A stretch of 12,724 nt of DNA from positions 1 through 12,724 of the forward strand of contig JBMYQA010000166.1 of assembly GCA_049600855.1 (NCBI GenBank). The letters run 5' to 3'. This DNA comes from JBMYQA01 sp049600855 (GTDB taxonomy: Bacteria > Bacteroidota > Bacteroidia > Cytophagales > Flammeovirgaceae). The position numbers were made by a program, and so were the translations under genes. The notes beneath the pieces were generated by a model. The model was not told the DNA's origin, did not search any database, and was given only the letters and a program-made list of their open reading frames with translations. Positions within the stretch are counted from its first letter, which is position 1. Every line of letters begins with the position of its first letter. Shown in pieces: positions 7,263-12,724 of the stretch.

Positions 7263-9821
7263 ATGCAATCGAATTATTACCGCATTATAGGTATAGTACT
7301 CCTCTTTATGTTTGGGTATACAGCAAGTGATGCTCAACGATCTTTTAGGGGGAAAATGGGAAAGAAAAAGGGAATAAAATCCATCAAAAAAGCCATTCAA
7401 CCTTGTAAAGAAGTAGCAGGCTTGTTCACGCTTTATCAAGATACGACTAGTGGTTCTGTATTTTTCAAAATCAGGAAAGATCAGATTGATAAAGAATTTA
7501 TCTATGTCAGCATGTTGGAAGATGGTGTACTCACAGCGCGTCATTTCCGAGGAGCTTACCAAGCTAACCTGATCTTTACCATCAAAAAGCATTATGACCG
7601 ATTTGAGTTTGTACAAGAAAACACTGGTTTTTATTTCGATAAAAATAATGCCTTAAGCAAAGCTGCCGATGCCAATATTAGTAAGGCCATTATTGCCAGC
7701 GAAGCCATTATCGCACAAGATTCTGCAAAAGAAAACTTCCTCATTAAAGCCGATGGTTTATTTATGTCTGAAAAAATGACAAAAATCAATAATACTGGCT
7801 TCAATCCAAGAGCTTTTAAGCTCGGAAGAATTAGTAAAGAGAAATCAAAATACCGCTCAATTAATAGCTATCCAAAGAATACAGACTTGGTGATTGAATA
7901 TGTATACGAAAACGCTAAACCAAGAAACTTTGGAGGTGCAGATGTAACCGATCCTAGATACGTAAGTGCAGTGGTTCGTCATAACTTTTTAGAAATGCCA
8001 GAAAATGATTTTCAGCCGCGTTATGATGACCCACGCATTGGTTATTTCTTGCAACAAGTGAATGACATGACGGCTACAGATGCTACGCCTTATCGGGACA
8101 TGATTAATCGTTGGCACTTAGTGAAGAAAGATCCGAATGCTGCACTTTCTGAACCCGTAGAACCTATTGTGTGGTGGATTGAAAATACCACTCCCGAAGA
8201 ATTACGAGCAGGGGTAAAAGAAGGCATTGAGAAATGGAATAAAGCTTTTGAAAAAGCAGGCTTCAAAAATGCAATAGTCGCCAAAATTCAGCCCGATGAT
8301 GCCGATTGGGAGGCGGGTGATGTCCGCTATAATGTCATTCGATGGACGGCTTCTCCACGGCCTCCTTTTAGAGGGTATGGCCCTAGTTTTGTGAATCCAC
8401 GCACAGGTCAAATTCTTGGTGCAGACGTTATGCTCGACTACAGTGCATTTAAGCGTATTTTCTTAGATACCAAGCCTTACGATCTTGCCGATGTAGACCT
8501 TGCTTCCAAATTACATCCAGAAGAAGAGGAAAATTTAGCTAAACATGATGAAAACCATCAGTTTTGTATGGCTGGAGATTTTGCTTCATTAGACCTCATG
8601 TTTGCCGATCAAGTATTGCGTTTTGATGGTGCTGATGCTCAAGCTTTAAAAGCAATGGAAAATGAGTTATTGGTTCGGTTAGTGATGCATGAAGTAGGGC
8701 ATACGCTTGGTTTAATGCACAATATGAGAGGCACACAAATGTTAAGTCCTGAAGAGCTAAATAATGTGGAACTCACGACTGAAAAGGGTTTGCAAAACTC
8801 TGTCATGGATTACCCGCTCGTCAATATTGCTAAAGATCGAAGCAAGCAGGGGCACTATTATTCCATGTCTACAGGCCCTTACGATTGGTGGGCCATTGAA
8901 TATGGTTATAAACCCAACTTATCAGAAAAGGATTTACAAACCATTACAGCTCGCTCTACTGAACCAGATTTAGCTTTCGGAAATGATGCCGATGCAATGT
9001 CTTCATCAGCTCGTGGTATTGATCCGCGTGTAATGGTTTACGACATGTCCAATGATGTGATTGGCTATTCCAAAGAGCGCATTGAGTTGATTCAGAGTAT
9101 GATGAAAAACTTAAAGGACAAGTACAGCGAAAAAGGAGAAACTTACCAAGAGTTGCGTACGGCCTACTACATTATGTATGCACATTACCTCCGTTCTGCC
9201 ATGTCTGTTTCAAGGTATGTGGGTGGCATTTATGTAGATCGTGCTTTCCAAGGACAAAAAGGAGGTACCAAACCCTTCACACCAGTACCCATGGAAGAGC
9301 AGAAAAAGGCATTGAAGTTACTTTCAGACTATGTATTTGCCCCAAATGCTTATCCTGTTCCTGCTGATTTATTGGCACACCTACAAATCCAACGCAGAGG
9401 TCAGAACTTCTTTGGTAGAACAGAAAATCCTAAAATTCACTTTGATGTATTCGGCATTCAACGCGCTGCGATGAGTCATTTGCTTCATCCAACTACCTTG
9501 CAACGCATTATTGATTCAGGTGTGTATGGCAATGAATATACGATTGATCTGATGATGAAAGATCTAAACGATGCCATGTTCAAAGCGGATGCTTCTAGTA
9601 ATGTAAATTCATATCGTCAGAATTTACAAATCGAATATACCAAGCGCCTCATCAGCATGCTCGATTCAGATCCTCGAAATCGCTTCCCTTATCAAGCACG
9701 CTCAATGGCACTTTACAATTTGCAGCAAGTTCGTAAAATTGCAGCAAATGGTCGTGGAGATTTACAAACTAGGGCGCATAAAGATCACTTGATCACGTTA
9801 ATCGATCATGCGATTAAGTAA
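7263..9821 (+). CDS. Secreted zinc-dependent metalloprotease, metzincin type (DUF5118-DUF5117-DUF4953), paralogue 3
   Basis: An in-frame ATG exists at 7215, but I choose 7263 (852 residues). The extra 16 residues (MKKETTGLLFHFNHSL) are encoded by a perfect terminator-like hairpin. Starting at 7263 gives a normal signal peptide (MQSNYYRIIGIVLLFMFGYT, then ASDA and Gln25) of the same length as in the other copies. The Lys/Arg-rich linker is much shorter here (about residues 26-40). Numbered from 7263, the zinc site is H476, E477, H480, G483, H486 and the Met-turn Met is 515. The only cysteines are C48 and C435, matching the paralogues. The variable block (residues 394-434) is acidic (HPEEEENLAKHDENH). 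Other local changes include AMSSSARGIDPR where the other two have DMRAPGKAIDPR. It is predicted to be an active envelope or secreted zinc peptidase and the last gene of the array. Expression may depend on read-through of the upstream hairpin. Confidence 0.92.
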   Translation: MQSNYYRIIGIVLLFMFGYTASDAQRSFRGKMGKKKGIKSIKKAIQPCKEVAGLFTLYQDTTSGSVFFKIRKDQIDKEFIYVSMLEDGVLTARHFRGAYQANLIFTIKKHYDRFEFVQENTGFYFDKNNALSKAADANISKAIIASEAIIAQDSAKENFLIKADGLFMSEKMTKINNTGFNPRAFKLGRISKEKSKYRSINSYPKNTDLVIEYVYENAKPRNFGGADVTDPRYVSAVVRHNFLEMPENDFQPRYDDPRIGYFLQQVNDMTATDATPYRDMINRWHLVKKDPNAALSEPVEPIVWWIENTTPEELRAGVKEGIEKWNKAFEKAGFKNAIVAKIQPDDADWEAGDVRYNVIRWTASPRPPFRGYGPSFVNPRTGQILGADVMLDYSAFKRIFLDTKPYDLADVDLASKLHPEEEENLAKHDENHQFCMAGDFASLDLMFADQVLRFDGADAQALKAMENELLVRLVMHEVGHTLGLMHNMRGTQMLSPEELNNVELTTEKGLQNSVMDYPLVNIAKDRSKQGHYYSMSTGPYDWWAIEYGYKPNLSEKDLQTITARSTEPDLAFGNDADAMSSSARGIDPRVMVYDMSNDVIGYSKERIELIQSMMKNLKDKYSEKGETYQELRTAYYIMYAHYLRSAMSVSRYVGGIYVDRAFQGQKGGTKPFTPVPMEEQKKALKLLSDYVFAPNAYPVPADLLAHLQIQRRGQNFFGRTENPKIHFDVFGIQRAAMSHLLHPTTLQRIIDSGVYGNEYTIDLMMKDLNDAMFKADASSNVNSYRQNLQIEYTKRLISMLDSDPRNRFPYQARSMALYNLQQVRKIAANGRGDLQTRAHKDHLITLIDHAIK

Positions 9822-9848
9822 ATCAGTAGTGTGCTCAAAACAATACCT

Positions 9849-9879
9849 AAGGGGATTGCCAATCGTGCAATCCCTTTTT
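9849..9879 (+). terminator. Rho-independent terminator closing the protease array
   Basis: AAGGGGATTGC (9849-9859) pairs with GCAATCCCTTT (9867-9877) across a 7-nt loop. The 11-bp stem has one G-T wobble and is followed by a T-tract to 9879. It lies 27 bp past the stop of paralogue 3. Confidence 0.9.
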
Positions 9880-9899
9880 GATTTTAATCACCTGCTTCA

Positions 9900-9930
9900 T
9901 TTGCTAAGCTTACAGGCTTTTTATAGCTTG
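9900..9930 (+). promoter_or_regulatory. Candidate Bacteroidota-type promoter for the 83-residue gene
   Basis: TTTG at 9900-9903 is followed after 20 nt by TAGCTTG at 9924-9930, one T short of the TAnnTTTG consensus. Transcription would begin near 9937, about 24 nt before the ATG at 9961. Its position between a strong terminator and the gene supports it. Confidence 0.4.
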
Positions 9931-9960
9931 GATCAATAAATTCAACTTAATTTAAAACAC

Positions 9961-10212
9961 ATGCCTAGATATATGGTGACGTGCATCATGCACAATCAGG
10001 AAGCTCCATCGGAAACACTTAAAAATGAATCGCAAAAGCATTTCTTAGAATTGATGAAGGAAGGCTATTTATTAACAGCACATATTAACCGAGCTTGGGT
10101 AAAATGTTGGCTTTTCATGCAAGCTCCAGAGATTCATTTTATTGAAAACCTCTTAAAAACATCCCCTTTGTATGACAGCATGCACAGCACGATTGATGAA
10201 TTAGAAGAATAA
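9961..10212 (+). CDS. Small protein resembling the muconolactone isomerase / YciI dimeric alpha-beta barrel fold
   Basis: The 83-residue product has the order strand (3-10), helix (17-34), strand (37-43), strand (46-52), helix (55-66), strand (72-80), as in ferredoxin-like dimeric alpha-beta barrels. The run LMKEGYLLTAHINRAW, then a strand, a helix and SPLYDSMHSTIDELEE line up by eye with the LxxEGxLxxxWRxxG ... LPLxPxxxxxVxxL pattern of muconolactone delta-isomerase and related small proteins. It has no signal peptide. No aromatic-degradation genes are nearby, so a true muconolactone isomerase role is not supported; a YciI-like or unknown small-molecule or dimerisation role is just as plausible. 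It sits alone between a terminator and the promoter of the next gene. The fold call is moderately sure and the function is unknown. Confidence 0.65.
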   Translation: MPRYMVTCIMHNQEAPSETLKNESQKHFLELMKEGYLLTAHINRAWVKCWLFMQAPEIHFIENLLKTSPLYDSMHSTIDELEE

Positions 10213-10246
10213 CTGCTACTGGCTTAAAGTGATAGGCCATGTTCCG

Positions 10247-10278
10247 TTGAAATCGGTGAGTAAAAATGATTATATTTG
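10247..10278 (+). promoter_or_regulatory. Bacteroidota-type promoter for the membrane protein gene
   Basis: TTG at 10247-10249 and TATATTTG at 10271-10278 match the phylum -33 and -7 elements (TAnnTTTG exactly), separated by 21 nt. The start would be near 10285, giving a leader of about 90 nt before the ATG at 10375. This is the best promoter match in the window. Confidence 0.5.
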
Positions 10279-10374
10279 AGTTGATGCAATTCAATAATAC
10301 GATCTAAAAGTAAGTAAGCGTTCATAACTATACATAATTCAGACCTGTTACTTAGCAATTAAAAACTGATCATT

Positions 10375-10773
10375 ATGGGAGTCCTCATACTATTTCTAAC
10401 GATTGCCTATACTATTGGTATCCTTGCTTGCTTCTTATTACTCAATTGGCTTACGGCCACCTACCTCGATCCACAAATTAATATCTACCTTTGGTGGTCA
10501 GTAATTATTTATAGTATTATTCCCATTGTAAGCTTTTTCTTAAAACGGTATTTCCGAAAAAACATGCGGAAAGTCAGCTGGAAGTTGAAAGGCATCGCTT
10601 GGATGATTTTGGGCCTTTGTTTCATCAATTGGATAATCGGTTTATTGATTATTAATTATACCGAAATTGGCAATGCGACTACTACTGTGTTAGATACTAA
10701 ATCAGTCATCGTTATTGGTGCCCATCTATTTTTTATGATTTTATTTTACCGTTTAAGTGATCGTATTAAATGA
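10375..10773 (+). CDS. Unrecognised four-helix inner-membrane protein
   Basis: I do not recognise this 132-residue protein. Four hydrophobic segments are visible at about residues 2-27, 37-57, 71-94 and 109-127. The loop between the second and third (58-70: KRYFRKNMRKVSW) is strongly basic, so by the positive-inside rule it faces the cytoplasm, with both termini probably cytoplasmic too. No catalytic motif or ligand-binding signature is evident. The ATG at 10375 is preceded by a leader with a well-matched promoter. The gene is convergent with the nuclease remnant to its right, with 22 bp between the stop codons and no terminator visible. It may be a small envelope protein of unknown role. Confidence 0.75.
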   Translation: MGVLILFLTIAYTIGILACFLLLNWLTATYLDPQINIYLWWSVIIYSIIPIVSFFLKRYFRKNMRKVSWKLKGIAWMILGLCFINWIIGLLIINYTEIGNATTTVLDTKSVIVIGAHLFFMILFYRLSDRIK

Positions 10774-10795
10774 AGTATGGAAAACGAATACGTTG

Positions 10796-11137
10796 TTACT
10801 CTTCTTTTTTTATTTTCTCCTTGAAATTGGCTAGTTGTTCTTTTGTTAAACCTGTCGAATTAATCACTATTTCGTCTGGAACTTTGTTTTTTATTAATTC
10901 TAATGTCACTTTTTCAATTCCCTTTTCCATTCCCTTTTCCATTCCTTCCTCAAAAGCTGTATCTAATGAATTTTTTAAATCCCTATAAGACTTCAAACTG
11001 TCTTCATATGCCTCTGCTTCTTCTTTAGTAAATTTAGCAATCTCGGCAACAGCAAATAAACGCTCAAATATTCCTTCACGAAGTTCATTTGGAATTCTAT
11101 CTAACTTATTCAAATTCCGAATCACGTACTTTCTCAT
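10796..11137 (-). pseudogene. C-terminal remnant of an Rpn / PD-(D/E)XK nuclease family transposase gene
   Basis: The 113-residue minus-strand frame matches the C-terminal tail of the Rpn-like PD-(D/E)XK_2 family (often annotated as recombination-promoting nuclease or putative transposase). It shows RNLNKLDRIPNELREGIFERLF, then AEIAKFTKEEAEAYEDSLKSYRDLKN, then the family's repetitive EGMEKGMEKGIEK (residues 64-76) and a final helix. Full-length members carry an N-terminal nuclease domain of about 200 residues. Here it is absent: an in-frame TGA stands four codons before the ATG and ispE lies immediately upstream. I infer a truncated, probably inactive relic, left by deletion or insertion beside ispE. 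A small free-standing C-terminal protein cannot be excluded because the frame itself is intact. Confidence 0.7.
10917..10952 (-). repeat. 12-bp tandem repeat inside the nuclease remnant
   Basis: ATTCCCTTTTCC occurs twice head-to-tail (10917-10928, 10929-10940), followed by a degenerate third copy. On the coding (minus) strand it encodes the repeating EKG(M/I) unit typical of the tail of this nuclease family. The unit length is a multiple of three, so copy-number changes keep the frame. Confidence 0.7.
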
Positions 11138-11175
11138 ACTTTCTTTTCAATAACGATCACTAATGCACAAACTCC

Positions 11176-11979
11176 TTAAAGCTCACTACTAAACACCAAC
11201 TCGTTGGCCAAACCTGAAAACGCGACTTTCTCATCAAAAATCCCATATACCGTTGAACCTGAGCCGGTCATACTTGCATACCTCGCTCCAGCATCGTATA
11301 AGCGTTGCTTCAACTGAGCAAGTTGGGGATAATTGGGAAACAGGCTTTCCTCAAAATCATTTTTCAATGCGGTTTTCCAACTTGATACAGTTCCCTGTAA
11401 AATTTCTTTACAACTGATAGCCGGGAACTTTGGGGTCACTCCTGCATAGGCTTCTTTGGTAGAAATGTGGATTTGCGGATTGACCAAAACGATGTATTTT
11501 CCAGCTAAATTGAGATCAATGTGTTCAAAAACCTCTCCTCGTCCACTCACGAGCACAGGTTTGTTGTTGATAAAAAAAGGGCAATCACTTCCCAACTGTG
11601 CCGCATATTCCTCTAACTTGACATTGCTTAAATTTAACTGAAATTTTTCGTTCAACATTTTCAAAGCAAACGAGCCATCTGCCGACCCGCCACCAAGTCC
11701 AGCTCCAATGGGAATGACTTTGTGTAAATGTATGTACACAGGAGGTAAATCAAACGCTTTTTTCAACATCTGATAAGCCAATAGACATAGGTTTTTTTCT
11801 GCCTCTCCTGGAATAGTAATACCAGAGGATGTAAATCGCAATTGATCTGCTTGTTGGATTTCCAATACATCTTTCCAAGCTACAGGGTAAAAGCAAGAGT
11901 CAATGTTATGAAAGCCATCTGCACGTTTTTCAGTGATAAAGAGTCCTAAGTTGATTTTGGCATTGGGAAATGTGATCAT
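11176..11979 (-). CDS. ispE: 4-diphosphocytidyl-2-C-methyl-D-erythritol kinase
   Basis: IspE phosphorylates the 2-hydroxyl of 4-diphosphocytidyl-2-C-methyl-D-erythritol with ATP, the fourth step of the MEP route to isopentenyl diphosphate, in the cytoplasm. The 267-residue product has all GHMP-kinase landmarks. PNAKINLGL (5-13) includes the catalytic Lys8. The ATP-binding loop PIGAGLGGGSADG spans 90-102. Catalytic Asp132 lies in LGSDCPFF, and motif 3, SMTGSGSTVYG, is at 236-246. A longer in-frame ATG at 12045 would add 22 residues unlike the family, so I choose the ATG at 11979, two codons before the conserved FPNAKIN. It lies 89 bp downstream of the PrsW-like gene on the same strand, with an inverted repeat in that gap. 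The nuclease remnant follows 38 bp after its stop. Confidence 0.95.
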   Translation of the reverse strand: MITFPNAKINLGLFITEKRADGFHNIDSCFYPVAWKDVLEIQQADQLRFTSSGITIPGEAEKNLCLLAYQMLKKAFDLPPVYIHLHKVIPIGAGLGGGSADGSFALKMLNEKFQLNLSNVKLEEYAAQLGSDCPFFINNKPVLVSGRGEVFEHIDLNLAGKYIVLVNPQIHISTKEAYAGVTPKFPAISCKEILQGTVSSWKTALKNDFEESLFPNYPQLAQLKQRLYDAGARYASMTGSGSTVYGIFDEKVAFSGLANELVFSSEL

Positions 11980-12027
11980 GATTGCACTACTAAAAGGTTT
12001 CCACAATACTAATGCATAGGATTGAGT

Positions 12028-12045
12028 TTGCAAATCGCTTTGCAA
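12028..12045. promoter_or_regulatory. Inverted repeat upstream of ispE, operator-like
   Basis: TTGCAAA (12028-12034) and TTTGCAA (12039-12045) form a perfect 7-bp inverted repeat with a 4-nt spacer. The same bases also read as TTTGCAA twice in direct orientation 12 bp apart, and the left half extends to the palindrome TTTGCAAA (12027-12034). It lies in the 89-bp gap about 50 bp before the ispE start. It could be a binding site or a small RNA hairpin; without a T-run it is not a terminator. Confidence 0.3.
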
Positions 12046-12068
12046 TGAAGCATAGCAACGAAGTGGAA

Positions 12069-12724
12069 TTACCGCAACTTTTTGGTTTTCCCTTTAAAGG
12101 GAGATCGCTGATTATGCAAATCAATTGCCTTTTTAGCATAAATCAGCCCAGCAATGATGATAAACACAGACAAGAACCATAAGGCCGAATCATTCCACAT
12201 CAAAAAGAAATTATAAGTTCCATGAGTAAGTATCGCTAAGCCTAAGCCCGTGAGTAAAAGTTTACGTTCCTTTTTAGGATTAAATTTTGCCAGACCAGCA
12301 TAATAGCCCATAAACACCCCAAAAATCGCATGCCCAGGCACTGACATAAACATGCGAAGTAAAGCCACACTCAATCCACCTTCCACTACATAAAGTACGT
12401 TTTCTAACGTAGCAAATCCCAAACTAATGAAAGCAGCATAAATAATTCCATCATAAGGTTCGTTAAAGTAGGGTTTCTTGTAAAATATCCAGCGCAGAAA
12501 CAAAAACTTACTGCATTCCTCAAGCAATCCTGCTGAAATAAAGGCATTGAAGAAAGCACCGTGGTCGCCCAAAGGTAAACCGATCGCCACAGCAGGAATA
12601 ATGCTTAGAATCCCGTAACCAAATGCTTTTAATAGTGCCCGATGCGCCTCTTTTTCATGCTTATCGTTAATGTATAAAAAGGTGGTTAATACTGCCCCTG
12701 GTAAAATCGCTAAAAAAATGAGGA
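12069..12724 (-). CDS. PrsW-family intramembrane metalloprotease, N-terminus cut by window edge
   Basis: The minus-strand frame is open to the right edge, giving 217 visible residues. The GTG at 12590 is internal, because the frame continues upstream with family sequence (YINDKHEKEAHRALLKAFGYG). Hallmarks in the visible numbering are EECSK (E68, E69, K72), E107 in ATLENVLYV, H131 in VPGHAIFG and H167 in THGTYNF. These are the acidic and His residues expected to bind metal within the membrane. There are several hydrophobic segments and a basic cytoplasmic tail (KGKTKKLR). In Bacillus subtilis PrsW makes the site-1 cut of anti-sigma factor RsiW. Whether this homologue does the same is unknown, and no sigma or anti-sigma gene is visible. 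Only the first membrane segment and start are missing. It is upstream of ispE on the same strand and may be co-transcribed. Confidence 0.88.
   Translation of the reverse strand, partial: LIFLAILPGAVLTTFLYINDKHEKEAHRALLKAFGYGILSIIPAVAIGLPLGDHGAFFNAFISAGLLEECSKFLFLRWIFYKKPYFNEPYDGIIYAAFISLGFATLENVLYVVEGGLSVALLRMFMSVPGHAIFGVFMGYYAGLAKFNPKKERKLLLTGLGLAILTHGTYNFFLMWNDSALWFLSVFIIIAGLIYAKKAIDLHNQRSPFKGKTKKLR

Noticed and set aside
10770..10988. 72-residue plus-strand frame overlapping the stop of the membrane protein gene
   Set aside because: It is the antisense of the nuclease remnant, including its EKG repeat read backwards, and has no independent support.
11980..12045. 22-residue N-terminal extension of IspE
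   Set aside because: IspE proteins begin just before the PNAKINLGL motif. The extension spans the inverted repeat and looks non-coding.
12069..12590. PrsW-like frame starting at GTG 12590 as a complete 173-residue protein
   Set aside because: The frame is open upstream to the window edge and encodes family-typical sequence there, so the gene is partial rather than short.

Overview
The window looks like a chromosomal segment of a free-living member of the Bacteroidota. The lineage within the phylum cannot be fixed from this sequence. Four things point there. Base composition is low in GC. Genes lack clear Shine-Dalgarno sequences. Several gene-free gaps hold the phylum-type promoter (TTG, about 20 nt, TAnnTTTG). 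Three secreted proteins have signal peptides cleaved directly before Gln (the Bacteroidetes Q-rule) and belong to a metalloprotease family typical of this phylum. I see no tRNA, rRNA, CRISPR array or intact insertion sequence.

Layout. Positions 1-770 (minus) hold the N-terminal two thirds of an L-2-hydroxyglutarate oxidase (LhgO-like), cut by the left edge. A 484-bp divergent gap follows, with a GC-rich island and a perfect hairpin that may be a relic repeat. At 1255-1689 (+) lies an unrecognised 144-residue protein closed by a strong terminator. The core of the window, 1897-9821 (+), is a tandem array of three paralogous, secreted, zinc-dependent metzincin-type proteases of the DUF5118/DUF5117/DUF4953 architecture, each about 850-880 residues. 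All three keep the full zinc site HExxHxxGxxH and the SVMDY Met-turn. All three have exactly two cysteines at matching places. They differ mainly in a Lys-rich segment after the signal peptide and in a roughly 42-residue variable block before the active site. Genes 1 and 2 are 54 bp apart. Between genes 2 and 3 sits a perfect terminator-like hairpin that overlaps the longest possible reading frame of gene 3, so I place the gene 3 start at 7263 rather than 7215. A strong terminator closes the array at 9849-9879.

Downstream are two small plus-strand genes with their own likely promoters: an 83-residue protein that resembles the muconolactone isomerase/YciI fold (9961-10212) and a four-helix membrane protein (10375-10773). 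On the minus strand, reading leftward from the right edge, are a PrsW-family intramembrane protease (partial), ispE of the MEP isoprenoid pathway, and a C-terminal remnant of an Rpn/PD-(D/E)XK transposase-nuclease gene.

How they work together. The three metzincins are the only clear functional group and probably act as a set in the cell envelope. Their substrates are unknown, and no TonB-dependent receptor, SusD or T9SS sorting domain is visible to suggest one. The flanking genes are housekeeping or unrelated accessory genes.
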